From assembly GCA_017441605.1 (NCBI GenBank), contig JAFRXD010000055.1, positions 1 to 64,000 on the forward strand: a stretch of 64,000 nucleotides of DNA. The letters run 5' to 3'. The first letter of the stretch is position 1; each line of letters begins with the position of its first letter. The translations under genes were made by a program, and so were the position numbers. This DNA is from Thermoguttaceae bacterium. GTDB lineage: Bacteria; Planctomycetota; Planctomycetia; Pirellulales; Thermoguttaceae. The notes beneath the pieces were generated by a model, which saw only the letters and a program-made list of their open reading frames with translations, was not told the DNA's origin and searched no databases. Shown here one piece after another: positions 42,430-51,300 of this stretch.

Positions 42430-43375
42430 AGTATTCGCCCACCTCGACGTCTTCTAGAACCGCTATCGCGTCGTCCGCCAGAATCGCGGCGGAGCAGTAG
42501 AGAGACAGCAAGTACGAAGCGACGCCCTTGTCGTCGATCCCGCGATATCGAACCGCCAAACCGCGAGAGCGCTCGTTCTTTAGACCCGCTTGGAACAAAC
42601 CGACGACCCCGCGTTTCGCCTCGCCCGTTCGGATTAGCAAGATGTTCGTCTTGCCGCTTTGCGACTTCGGATTCTTGAGCCCGTCGACAAGCAGTTTGTC
42701 GGTCGGAACCAGCGGAATCCCGCGCCACGTAATGAAAGGAGCGCCATAGAGATTGACCGTCACCGGCGGAACCCCGCGGTTCGTGCATTCGCGTTCGAAC
42801 GCCGCGATAGCTCGAGGATGAGCGAGGAAGAACGACGGTTCCTTCCAGACTTTCGTAATCAGTTCGTCCAAGTCGTCGGGAGTGGGGGCTCCGTTGCGAG
42901 TCGAAATTCGCTGGGAGTTCGCGACGTTCTTCAGAAGACCGTAGTCGTCGTTGTTAATGAGTTGGCTTTCTTGGCGCTCCCGCAACGATTCGATCGCCAG
43001 TTCCAATTGCTCCCGGGCTTGGTCGTAGGGAGAGCTGTAAACGTCGTCGACGGCGGTGTTCACGTTGATAATCGTCGAGATGGAGCTAAGGCGATACTCG
43101 CGGGGTTCCGTCTCGTATTCCACGTAACCGTTGGGGATAATGTCCGTCTTCTTGGTAACGCTGCACAAAACGTCGAGCGGCGTTTCCCCCTCGACCACTT
43201 TGTTGACTCGATAGACGCCCGCCGCGAGGCCTTTGAATTCAAGGAATCGCGTCGTCCATTTAGGCGTCAGCGCCCCGTACTGCGGACGAGTCTTGGTCAC
43301 GTCCGCGAGATTGTACGCCGCGCTCGCTCCAAGCGCGTTGATTGTGTTTGTTCGTTGGTCGGTTTCTTTTGCCAT
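42416..43375 (-). CDS. Family 2A encapsulin shell protein (SrpI-like)
   Basis: 319 residues, AGGAG upstream of ATG. The sequence follows the SrpI/Family 2 encapsulin pattern (HK97-fold): N-terminal arm LGASAAYNLADVTKTRPQ, then YRVNK, YVEYETEPREYRLS, LNV.T.V-like INVNTAVDDVYSSPYDQ, ESLRERQESQLINNDDYGLL, PTPDDLDELITKVWKEPSFF, LAHPRAIAAFERECTNRG and a C-terminal ILEDVEVGEYYD-like end. No cyclic-nucleotide-binding domain is inserted after YRVNK, which separates Family 2A from 2B. Family 2A shells enclose a cysteine desulfurase and take part in sulfur metabolism; that cargo gene overlaps this one. The chance of a phage capsid is low given the context. Confidence 0.93.
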   Translation of the reverse strand: MAKETDQRTNTINALGASAAYNLADVTKTRPQYGALTPKWTTRFLEFKGLAAGVYRVNKVVEGETPLDVLCSVTKKTDIIPNGYVEYETEPREYRLSSISTIINVNTAVDDVYSSPYDQAREQLELAIESLRERQESQLINNDDYGLLKNVANSQRISTRNGAPTPDDLDELITKVWKEPSFFLAHPRAIAAFERECTNRGVPPVTVNLYGAPFITWRGIPLVPTDKLLVDGLKNPKSQSGKTNILLIRTGEAKRGVVGLFQAGLKNERSRGLAVRYRGIDDKGVASYLLSLYCSAAILADDAIAVLEDVEVGEYYDYN

Positions 43376-43422
43376 TGTGGCGTCTCCTATCTTAAGGCGT
43401 TATATCTATTGCCGGAAAATCT

Positions 43423-44880
43423 TTATAACCATCCCCCTTCTCGGGAGAATATAATGTCGCGGGTCGCGTCGATTCCACCCTTGAGCGTGTAAGTTCGCCC
43501 AGCGTAACCGGCTTCGCGCAACGTTCTGACGGCGAACGCGCTTCGTTTGCCCTCTTTGCACACAAATACCGTGTCGAGCTTTGGATCCAGCTCTTTCTGA
43601 CGGCGCGCCAACTGACCGATCGGAATGACCACCGTTTTCGGAAAGCGCAAGATGGCGCGCTCGTGCGGCTCCCGAACGTCCACGATCGTAATCGGATCAC
43701 CGTTCTCGATTCGTTTCGCGAGCTCTTCCGGTTCCATTTCGTCGATTGGCTCTTCCGTCTCGTCGACTTTCAGACCGCAGAAATCGTCGTAGTCGAAGTC
43801 TTCGACAGTCGCGATCGTTCGGTTTCGTCCGCACAACGGGCATTTGTCGTCTTTTGCAACCTCCAGTAGCGTCGTTCGAAGGTTTAGGACGTCGAAAACC
43901 AATGTTTTGTCGACCAACGGTTCTCCGATTCCCACGATCAGTTTGATCGCCTCGTTCGCCTGAATCGATCCGATAATCCCCGGGAGCGGACTAATAACTC
44001 CGTTTTCGGAACAAGTGGGAACAAGCCCCGGAGGAGGCGGGGACGGAAATAGGCAACGGTAGCACGCGCCCCCGTTGTAATTGAAAACTCCGACGCGACC
44101 TTCGCACTGGAACATCGCCCCGAACACGACCGGTATTCCGCAAAAGAAGCACGCGTCGTTGATTAGGTAGCGCGCTTTGTAATTGTCGGAGCAATCGAGC
44201 ACTAAATCGAACCCTTTGAGAAGCGAGATCGCGTTGTCCGCCGTTACCGCCGAGTTTTCCGCCTCGAAAGCGATCGATTTACTGATATTGCGAACCGAGT
44301 CTCGCGCCGACGCCACTTTTGGACGATTTATATCGCGAAGCCCGTGCAGCGTTTGCGTTTGTAAATTGCGCGGTTCCACCGAGTCGAAGTCGATCGCCTT
44401 GATCGTTCCGACCCCCGCCGCCGCGAGGCTCCTTATGACCGCCGAGCCGAGCGCTCCCGCCCCGACCACCGCGACTCGCGCCGCCTTGATCTTCTTCTGA
44501 CCGCGAACGCTTATCTCGCGAAGCGTTAGGTGGTTTGTAAAGCGCTCGATTTCCGCGTCGTCCAGCGCCACCGCCTTCGCTCGCTCGTTCGACACGACGC
44601 TCTCGAACGGAGCCCCGCCGCTTATCGAAGGGAGCAATAGGATTTCCGAGTCGTCCGAGAGAGGGGCCGACCATTGGTCGCGCGCCGTCTTGTCCTCTCC
44701 GTTCGCGTAGACGCGGATAAAGTCCCGAAGATTTCCCTCGTCGTCGAACGCGACCTTCTTCGCCTCGGGATACTCGTCGAAGAGCGCGGTCAGCGCGCTT
44801 TCGACCGTGTCCCCGTCGATTTCTAAAACGTCGCGGCGCCCAAAAAACGCCCTTAGCGTCGCGGATGCGCGTATCTTCAT
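43423..44880 (-). CDS. MoaD-like carrier / ThiF-type E1 / rhodanese fusion protein
   Basis: 485 residues from ATG 44880; the frame is open to 45345 but only in the shadow of the JAMM gene. Three domains in order. Residues 1-~90 are a MoaD/ThiS-like beta-grasp domain ending LLLPSISGGA, with the Gly-Gly at 88-89. Residues ~105-365 are an E1 adenylyltransferase with GAGALG (140-145), catalytic-type C290 in VPTCSENG and zinc cysteines C273, C276, C347 and C350. Residues ~380-485 are a rhodanese with VDVREPHE and active-site loop CKEGKRS (C441). Carrier, activating enzyme and sulfurtransferase are thus one polypeptide. The carrier tail is internal, so a JAMM cut after GG may free it. Start overlaps the JAMM stop (ATGA). 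Confidence 0.9.
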   Translation of the reverse strand: MKIRASATLRAFFGRRDVLEIDGDTVESALTALFDEYPEAKKVAFDDEGNLRDFIRVYANGEDKTARDQWSAPLSDDSEILLLPSISGGAPFESVVSNERAKAVALDDAEIERFTNHLTLREISVRGQKKIKAARVAVVGAGALGSAVIRSLAAAGVGTIKAIDFDSVEPRNLQTQTLHGLRDINRPKVASARDSVRNISKSIAFEAENSAVTADNAISLLKGFDLVLDCSDNYKARYLINDACFFCGIPVVFGAMFQCEGRVGVFNYNGGACYRCLFPSPPPPGLVPTCSENGVISPLPGIIGSIQANEAIKLIVGIGEPLVDKTLVFDVLNLRTTLLEVAKDDKCPLCGRNRTIATVEDFDYDDFCGLKVDETEEPIDEMEPEELAKRIENGDPITIVDVREPHERAILRFPKTVVIPIGQLARRQKELDPKLDTVFVCKEGKRSAFAVRTLREAGYAGRTYTLKGGIDATRDIIFSREGGWL

Positions 44881-45317
44881 TGTTTCGTTCCCAGTTCGAC
44901 TCTCAATTCGACAGGCGAATCGTTGGGGTCGGTTTTCATAAAACACCTTGCGTCGGCGATTTGTTCTCGCGCGACGGAAACGATCAAGTAGGCGAGTCCC
45001 GGCGGCATGGACTCCTCGTCCCTCGCCGAAAGTATCGCCGGTTGATCCGGATGCGAGTGATACGTTCCGACAATTTCCAATCCTTGTTTGGCGAGTTTCT
45101 TTTCGAAGTCCCAAATTTCGAGCGGATCGATCGCGAATCCGCGCTCCGCGTCCGCCCCTTCGAGTCGATTGACCAATTCGACCGTTTTGACGACCGCCAA
45201 ATCGCGTCCGCGCCCGAGCGCTAGCCCGCAACATTCGCGAGGATAAGCGGTTAGCGCCGCGCGCGCGATTTCCCTCGCCGCGCGAGCGCTTATCGAGATC
45301 GCGTCGACTTTTTTCAT
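44877..45317 (-). CDS. JAMM (M67) metallopeptidase 2
   Basis: 146 residues with the complete JAMM motif: E28, H87-x-H89, S97-x-x-D100 in GTYHSHPDQPAILSARD. It is only distantly similar to the JAMM protein at 38264, so the two are not a recent duplication. Coupled by ATGA overlaps to MetY upstream and to the carrier-E1-rhodanese fusion downstream. By analogy with HcyD and Mec it could cut the fusion after its internal Gly-Gly, release a carrier-bound amino acid, or both. The substrate is inferred only. Confidence 0.87.
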   Translation of the reverse strand: MKKVDAISISARAAREIARAALTAYPRECCGLALGRGRDLAVVKTVELVNRLEGADAERGFAIDPLEIWDFEKKLAKQGLEIVGTYHSHPDQPAILSARDEESMPPGLAYLIVSVAREQIADARCFMKTDPNDSPVELRVELGTKQ

Positions 45318-46540
45318 TCCGCGGCGCTCTCGACCGCGCCGACAAAGTCTTCGACCAAGTCCTCCGCGTCCTCTATTCCGACGCTAACGCGAACCGTGTC
45401 GTCGAAGACGCCCGCGGCGCGCGCCGCCTCCTCCCCCGAATGGAGATAGAGAGTCGACGCCGGGTGGATGACCAGCGTGCGGACGTCCCCCAAGTTGCTA
45501 GCGATCGTCGCGCGCTTTAACGAATTGATAATCCGAAAAGCGCGCTCCTTCGAGCCCGCGCGAAAACTAAGGATTCCCCCGCCGAGACCGCGAAACAGTC
45601 TTTGCGCCGTTTTATGGCAAGGGTGACTTGGGAGCGTCAAGTAATTGACCTCGACTTTTCCCGTCGCCGCCAGCGCATTGGCGAGCGCGTCCGCGTTGCC
45701 GCAGATTCGCTCCATGCGCAGGCCGAGCGTGTCGAGACCGATTCCGGTCAAAAAAGCCCCCGTCGGCGCGAGCGCCCAGCCGAAGTTCTCGCAAACGTCG
45801 TTTCGCAAAGCGGCGGAAAGCGCGTATTTGCCGTATTTTCGGTACTCCGCGAGCGTCGGGAATCGAGCGAAGTCCCACGGGAACTTTCCGCCGTCCACGA
45901 CGACGCCTCCGACCGAGTTGCCGCCGCCGTTAATGTATTTCGTCGTGGAGTGGACGACGACGCTCGCGCCCAACTCCAACGGTCTCGCGAGGTAGGGCGT
46001 CGCCGTCGTCGAGTCGACGATCAGGGGAATTCCCGCCTCGCGCGCAAAATCGGCGACCCGAGGAACGTCCAAAACCGAAAGCGACGGATTCGCGATCAAT
46101 TCCCCTAAAATCGCGCGGGTTCTCTCCGTAACGAACTCTCTCGGATCGGACCCCTCGGGAGCGAAAACCGTTCGAATCCCAAGCCGATCCAAATTGCGAA
46201 AGAGGTCGTAAGTCCCCCCGTAGAACCCGTTGACCGCAAGGATCTCGTCCCCGCTTTGACAAATCGCGAGGATCGCCGCCGCCAGCGCCGACATGCCGCT
46301 ACTGCAGCAAATCGCAGAAAAGCCTCGCTCTAGATCGCTTATCCGTCGCTCGAGCGCCGTTATCGTCGGATTCCCGACGCGAGTGTACGCGTAACCGCTC
46401 TTCTCGCGGCGAAACACCCGCTCCAAATCCTCCATCCGCTCGTACTGAAACGAGACCGTTTGGGAAATTGGAGGGACGATCTCGCGTTTTGGAGACGGCT
46501 CGATCCCGTTTCCCCGCAAGAGCTCGGTGTTAAATCGCAT
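45314..46540 (-). CDS. metY: Cys/Met-metabolism PLP enzyme, O-acetylhomoserine sulfhydrylase type
   Basis: 408 residues. Cys/Met-metabolism family signatures: YTRVGNPTITALERRISDLE, SSGMSALAAAI, the PLP lysine in VVHSTTKYINGGGNSVGG (K201), and the C-terminal SLGDVRTLVIHPAST-like segment (SNLGDVRTLVIHPAS). It most resembles MetY-type sulfhydrylases, which make homocysteine from O-acetylhomoserine; cystathionine gamma-synthase is an alternative. In Wolinella, MetY accepts sulfur from the thiocarboxylated carrier HcyS rather than free sulfide. Here MetY is coupled by overlap to a JAMM peptidase and a carrier-E1 fusion, the same functional set. 21 nt after cysK. Confidence 0.87.
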   Translation of the reverse strand: MRFNTELLRGNGIEPSPKREIVPPISQTVSFQYERMEDLERVFRREKSGYAYTRVGNPTITALERRISDLERGFSAICCSSGMSALAAAILAICQSGDEILAVNGFYGGTYDLFRNLDRLGIRTVFAPEGSDPREFVTERTRAILGELIANPSLSVLDVPRVADFAREAGIPLIVDSTTATPYLARPLELGASVVVHSTTKYINGGGNSVGGVVVDGGKFPWDFARFPTLAEYRKYGKYALSAALRNDVCENFGWALAPTGAFLTGIGLDTLGLRMERICGNADALANALAATGKVEVNYLTLPSHPCHKTAQRLFRGLGGGILSFRAGSKERAFRIINSLKRATIASNLGDVRTLVIHPASTLYLHSGEEAARAAGVFDDTVRVSVGIEDAEDLVEDFVGAVESAAE

Positions 46541-46561
46541 GCGACTCCCTTTCTTGCGCGA

Positions 46562-47494
46562 CTACGCCGAAAAGAGCGCCGTCGAATAGTAGCGATCGCC
46601 GCTGTCCGGAAGGAGCGCCACGATCGTTTTTCCTTTGTTTTCGGGGCGTTTCGCCAATTGAATCGCCGCGAAAAGCGCCGCTCCGGAAGAGATCCCGACC
46701 GAAATCCCCTCTTTTCGCGCGAGAAGACGAGCCGTCTCGAACGCGTCCTCGTTCGTCGACGCGAAAACCTCGTCGTAAACTTTGACGTTCAGCGTCTCGG
46801 GGACGAAGCCCGCCCCAATTCCTTGGATCTTGTGCGCCCCCGAGCGACCTTCCGAAAGAACTGGAGAGTCTTTCGGCTCGACCGCGACGACCTTAACTCC
46901 GGGATTCTGAGACTTTAGGTATTCCCCCGCTCCCGTGATCGTGCCGCCGGTTCCGACCCCCGCCACAAAGACGTCGACTTTGCCGTCCGTGTCCTTCCAG
47001 ATCTCCGGACCGGTCGTCTCGCGATGGATCTTCGGATTCGCCGGATTCACAAACTGACCCGGGATAAAAGCGTTCGGGATTTCCTTCGCCAATTCCTCCG
47101 CTTTCGCGATCGCCCCCTTCATGCCTTTCGAACCTTCGGTCAGAACCAATTCCGCCCCGTAAGCTTTCATTATATTGCGGCGCTCTTCGCTCATCGTCTC
47201 CGGCATCGTGATGACGAGGCGATACCCCTTCGCCGCCGCGATCGAAGCCAGCCCGATCCCCGTGTTGCCGCTCGTCGGCTCGATGATAACCGAATCCGGT
47301 TTCAATACCCCTCGTTCTTCCGCGTCTTCCAACATCGCTTTCGCGATGCGGTCTTTCACGCTCCCCGCCGGATTGAAGTATTCGAGTTTGACCAGAATCG
47401 TGGCTTCTAGCCCGAGCTCTTTTTCCAGATTCTCGATTTCGACCAGCGGCGTGTTGCCAATAAGCCCGAGCGCGCCTTTATAAATATTCGCCAT
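46562..47494 (-). CDS. cysK: Cysteine synthase (O-acetylserine sulfhydrylase)
   Basis: 310 residues. PLP lysine in [11 protein letters not shown] (K47), phosphate-binding [21 protein letters not shown] loop, and the C-terminal [13 protein letters not shown]. It condenses O-acetylserine with sulfide, or possibly a carrier thiocarboxylate as CysM does with CysO. First gene of the eleven-gene sulfur operon, with promoter and putative operator at 47604-47636. Canonical length for CysK. Confidence 0.94.
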   Translation of the reverse strand: MANIYKGALGLIGNTPLVEIENLEKELGLEATILVKLEYFNPAGSVKDRIAKAMLEDAEERGVLKPDSVIIEPTSGNTGIGLASIAAAKGYRLVITMPETMSEERRNIMKAYGAELVLTEGSKGMKGAIAKAEELAKEIPNAFIPGQFVNPANPKIHRETTGPEIWKDTDGKVDVFVAGVGTGGTITGAGEYLKSQNPGVKVVAVEPKDSPVLSEGRSGAHKIQGIGAGFVPETLNVKVYDEVFASTNEDAFETARLLARKEGISVGISSGAALFAAIQLAKRPENKGKTIVALLPDSGDRYYSTALFSA

Positions 47495-47603
47495 TTCTAT
47501 GTCCTTTTCGTTTCTCTGTCGCGAGGCTCGCGCCGTCGCGTTGCTTTGCCGTTTTTTCGCGTCCGAAACGCGGCTCGCGCCGTTCGTTCCGGGATCGCTT
47601 GTT

Positions 47604-47636
47604 ATAATATACCATTTACCTACTATGTCAATAGGT
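47604..47636 (-). promoter_or_regulatory. Operon promoter overlapped by an Rrf2-like inverted repeat
   Basis: Minus strand TTGACA (plus 47626-47631), 16 nt, TATTAT (plus 47604-47609), ~110 nt before cysK. The -35 is embedded in the inverted repeat ACCTA-N9-TAGGT (47618-47622 with 47632-47636). A repressor bound there would block polymerase. Rrf2-family regulators of cysteine or iron-sulfur metabolism (CymR/IscR type) bind sites of similar size, but the regulator's identity is inference. Confidence 0.6.
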
Positions 47637-47722
47637 TTTTGTTTGATTCTTTTTAAATTTCAATAAGTTTCGCCTTGGAACTTGTTAGAAAAGACTTACT
47701 TTTGGGTTCGAATTCGACGGCG

Positions 47723-48202
47723 CTAGGGTCGCGAGAAGGGAAGTTCCGCTTCCGCGAAGCAGCCGGGCGCTTCTTCTAGGCGCAGCGCGAACCCAAACTC
47801 CTCGGGATTTCTTTTAGAGACTTCGGAGAATCGCGAGACGAATCGATCGAGCGCCCAAAAGGCGATTTCTTCGGTCGACGGGTTCGTCGCCTCGAGCGAG
47901 ACGACCTTTTCTGCCGGGGTGGGAGTCCCTTTCGACGGCGAGTCGGTCGCGACGATCGTTCGGTCGTTTAATTCGGCGAGAACTTCGAGCAGAACCCGTC
48001 GCGCCGCCACGAAATCGACGACGCAAGCGCTCTCGTCGAGCGAACCCGATATCTTAAGGCGCGCTCGAAATTCGTGCTCGTGAAGCGGCTCGACGAAAGG
48101 AGCGCCGAGAAAATCGGGCAGCGCCAGCGCGTGCCGCGCCTTGAAGATAAGAGCCGAATCGTCTAGAATTACGGAGTATTTAACTCGCTCGCGAGAGATC
48201 AT
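47723..48202 (-). CDS. 6-pyruvoyl-tetrahydropterin synthase / QueD-like protein
   Basis: 159 residues, T-fold. Zinc-ligand histidines fit H24 (FKARHALAL) and H41, H43 (LHEHEFRAR), with VVDFVAARRVLLEVLAELNDRTI, NPSTEEIAFW and C-terminal RLEEAPGCFAEAEL. The family makes 6-carboxytetrahydropterin (queuosine precursor) or related pterins; the catalytic cysteine of classical QueD is not obvious, so the exact activity is uncertain. Its start lies only 28 nt beyond the terminator of the TolC-like gene, so it is expressed by read-through or from a promoter overlapping that terminator. AAAAGGA precedes the ATG. Confidence 0.8.
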   Translation of the reverse strand: MISRERVKYSVILDDSALIFKARHALALPDFLGAPFVEPLHEHEFRARLKISGSLDESACVVDFVAARRVLLEVLAELNDRTIVATDSPSKGTPTPAEKVVSLEATNPSTEEIAFWALDRFVSRFSEVSKRNPEEFGFALRLEEAPGCFAEAELPFSRP

Positions 48203-48230
48203 CGCTTGTCCTTTTCCGGTTCGTTTAACG

Positions 48231-48264
48231 AAAAAAACGCGACGCGGAACGAGTCCGCGTCGCG
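48231..48264 (-). terminator. Terminator of the TolC-like gene
   Basis: Perfect 11 bp stem CGCGACGCGGA / complement (48238-48248 with 48254-48264), 5 nt loop, seven T residues on the minus strand (plus 48231-48237). Confidence 0.92.
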
Positions 48265-48322
48265 ACGACTTATTTAGGCGAATAGGTCGTTTGCGTTGTT
48301 TTGGAGGCTCCTTAAAGGAGTC

Positions 48323-51300
48323 TTATCGGATCGCGCCGCTCGGCGCTCGCGCCGTTCGCGCCGAAACCGGAGCGACCGGAGTCGATACTTGGTTCCCGTG
48401 GGCGGCGCTCGCCGGAGCGACCGAAGCGACCGGAGTCGAAACCCGATTCCCGTAGGCGGCGCTCACCGGAGCGACCGCGTACTCCCCGGAGTAGCCGATC
48501 GTCGGTTCCGTCGAGCCGATCGTCGGATCGAGGAAGATCGGCGCGTCGTCCGCGGCGGAGCTTGGAACGGTCGCCGGGGCGCTCGTCGGAGCGACGACGC
48601 GTTGCGGCTCGCGAGGAACCGTGAACCGGTAGGTTTGCGACGCGTTCGTTTGCGAAGCCGGAACGCTCGACGACGTTAAGTCGGTCGTTCCCATGCCCTG
48701 AACCGCCATAACCGAGCGCCCGCCGGAGAGCTGCTCGAAGCTCGGGAGACGATCCACGCCGGAGAGTCGATCTTGCGAGTCGCCCGACGTCGCCAAGTAA
48801 TGTTGCAGCATCGCGTTGGTGATTTCGCCCGGATCGACCCAACGACCCGTGTCGTCGAGATTGAACACCCCGAGCATCAGCATGAGGCTCATGCGACGCG
48901 ATTGGTACTGCAACCACATTTGCATAAATTCGTTTTGCGACGACAGCAGGTTGTCGAGCGCGTTGGTGAGCGCCTCGGCGTTCGCGTTGACCGAGCCGAT
49001 GCGCGACGCGCTGGTCGGCGGCTTCGTCAGGTTGAGTTGCGCCGAGTGCACGCGCTTGATCGACGTCAAAACCGAGTCGCGCTGCAGTTCGAAGCTGATT
49101 TGCGCCAATTGCACCGCGCGAATCGCGCTGCGGATTTGCTGGTGAACCCCGTCCACGTAAGTGTAGTACGAGCGGCGCGCTTGGTCGTACGATATCAGCG
49201 CTTGGCGATAGCTGTTGCGCTCGAGGAACCGATCCAACGGAGCGTCGAACTGGACTCCCGCGCTAAAATGCGCGTTCTTCGCGCTAAACGCGAGCGGGTT
49301 CGATCCTTCGTTCTGAATCGAGCCGGAGACCGACACGCTCAAATCGCTTCGCAGTTGGTCCGCGACGATCTCGATATTGCGCCATTGATCGACTAGGTTC
49401 GACCGCGCGTTCATCCAGTCCAGTCGTCGCTCCCGAGCGACCCCGAACGCCGTGTCCGAGTCCACGTCGACGACCGAAAGCTCGATCGATTCCAGACGCG
49501 CTCGCGCTTGCACGAGGCGGAGCGTCATCACGTCTTCCGAGAGTTTCGTCAAGCAGGACGTGAACCAGTAACGGTAAACGTCGGATCGCGCGAGACCGCC
49601 GGATCGCAAATTCGCCAGCGAGCGCTCCAGTCGAGCGCGGCGCGCGTTGTACGCCTCGCGGTTTTCCTCGGTCATATGCGAGGCTTCCTCGTCGAGGATC
49701 GCCAATTCCCGCTCGATTTCGTCCGCGTTGAACTGAATCGGATCGTTCAGGTCCGACGTCATGTGCAAATCGTCGACCAGTTGCAGCGTCGCTCGATCGA
49801 ACGGAGACGGCTCCTTTCCCTCGCGCTGGATCGCGATCATTTGCGCCAAATCGTCCGGCTTGTACTTCAGCGCCGTTTGGCGAATCAGCTCGAACGTCTT
49901 CGCGATATTGTACTTAACCCCGCGAGATTTCAAAACGACCCCGAACTCGTTGACCGTCTCGTTCTGGCGATCCAAATCGTCTCGGATTTCCGCGATTCGC
50001 TTGTCGACGACCGCGTGGTCGAAGAACGAGCTGTCCAGCTCCGCGTTCTCTGCCTCGAACCGGGTCTTCATCGCGTCGAGCGCGCGATCGCGTCTCGGAC
50101 GAATTTCCGTTTCCAATCGAACCAGATCCGCGTTCGTCTCGTCCAAGCCGACCGCGAACTGTTGATCGTAGTCGTTAAAGATCGCCCAAAGGTCCGCCGT
50201 CGAGACTTGCGTAATCGCCGGGTTTTCCAAGTCGGCGATCGATTGGACGTAGCGAGCCGTCCCGTTTCCGATCACCGTATGGTTCTTATTGCGCAACCAC
50301 GCTAAGAGCGTCGAAACGTCCGCCTGGAATTTCTCGAGCGTCGCGGGCATCAGGCTGAATTGGTTCACCAACGGATCGCGCGCGACCACGTTTTCGATAT
50401 TGGGCGGAAGTCCCAGATCCATCAAATACGACTCGATCGAGTCGCGGTAGTTGTCTTTAAGCTCGATGTACTGCTTTTGCGCGGAGAGCCAGTTTTGGCG
50501 AACCCGGTCGACTTCCGTGCGGTCCGTGACGCGGCTCGTCGCGAAATATTCTTCGTAGCGTTGGTAGTTGTCCGCCAGCGAGGCGACGTTCGATTCCAAG
50601 TTGCGCATGCGAACTTGGCTCGCGAGAAGTCCGTAGAAACCGCCCACTTGAGCGTTCGAGACCCCCTCGCCCGGATAGCCCCCGCTCGAAGGCGCGCGAA
50701 CCGGCGAGCTTCCCGTGAGAACGCCGACGTAGAAGCCCTGTTGGTAAAACGCCAATTGACGAACGTTCGCCAGCAAACGGCGCTCGCTGCGCGTTAGGTT
50801 TTCGAGCACGATCGCCCGACCCGCCCCGCGAAGGAACGGTTGCGTTAGCGAATAACCGAGCGTCGTCGTCGGAGTGAATCGCTGGCTGTCCGGAGAGAAC
50901 GTCCAGACCATCGAATTTGCCAGCGTGACTAGCGCGTCGGCCCCGGTCGCCATCTTTTGGCGCGCTCCCGCGTTGATCGTCTCGAGACTTAGCGTCGAGA
51001 CCGAGTCTTTCCGGAATCCCCCGCTGTTGTTGTAAAATAGCGAGCTTCCCCCGTAGAATTTCACGTCGAACGCGTAGCGCTCCGCCGTGACGTTCAGCGC
51101 CGCCAGATAGACGCTTTCCAGCGCCGTTCGATATTCCGGCGAGTGCAGAAGCGCCAAGTCGAACGCGACTTTCTGATCGAGCACGATCTCGCCCTTTTCG
51201 TTCGGAGCGGGCAGCGTGTTTCGCCAATTCTCGTTCTCCACCGTCTGGACGAATCCGTTTTTCGTCCACTTTTGCAGACCTTTGGGACCTTCGACGTCGG

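Noticed and set aside
40822..42678. 618-codon plus-strand open frame across the desulfurase gene
   Set aside because: Arg-rich shadow of the minus-strand PLP enzyme and encapsulin genes, both supported by catalytic or fold motifs.
42416..43375. Phage HK97-type capsid as explanation for the shell gene
   Set aside because: No portal, terminase, protease or tail gene; the sequence pattern and overlapping desulfurase gene fit a Family 2A encapsulin.
43423..45345. Longer 640-residue version of the carrier-E1-rhodanese protein
   Set aside because: The extra 155 residues lie antiphase to the JAMM gene (44877-45317) and are Arg-rich noise; the ATG at 44880 overlaps the JAMM stop and begins a clean beta-grasp domain.
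47705..47715. GGTTCGAATTC, resembling a tRNA T-loop
   Set aside because: No acceptor, anticodon or D-arm pairing around it on either strand.
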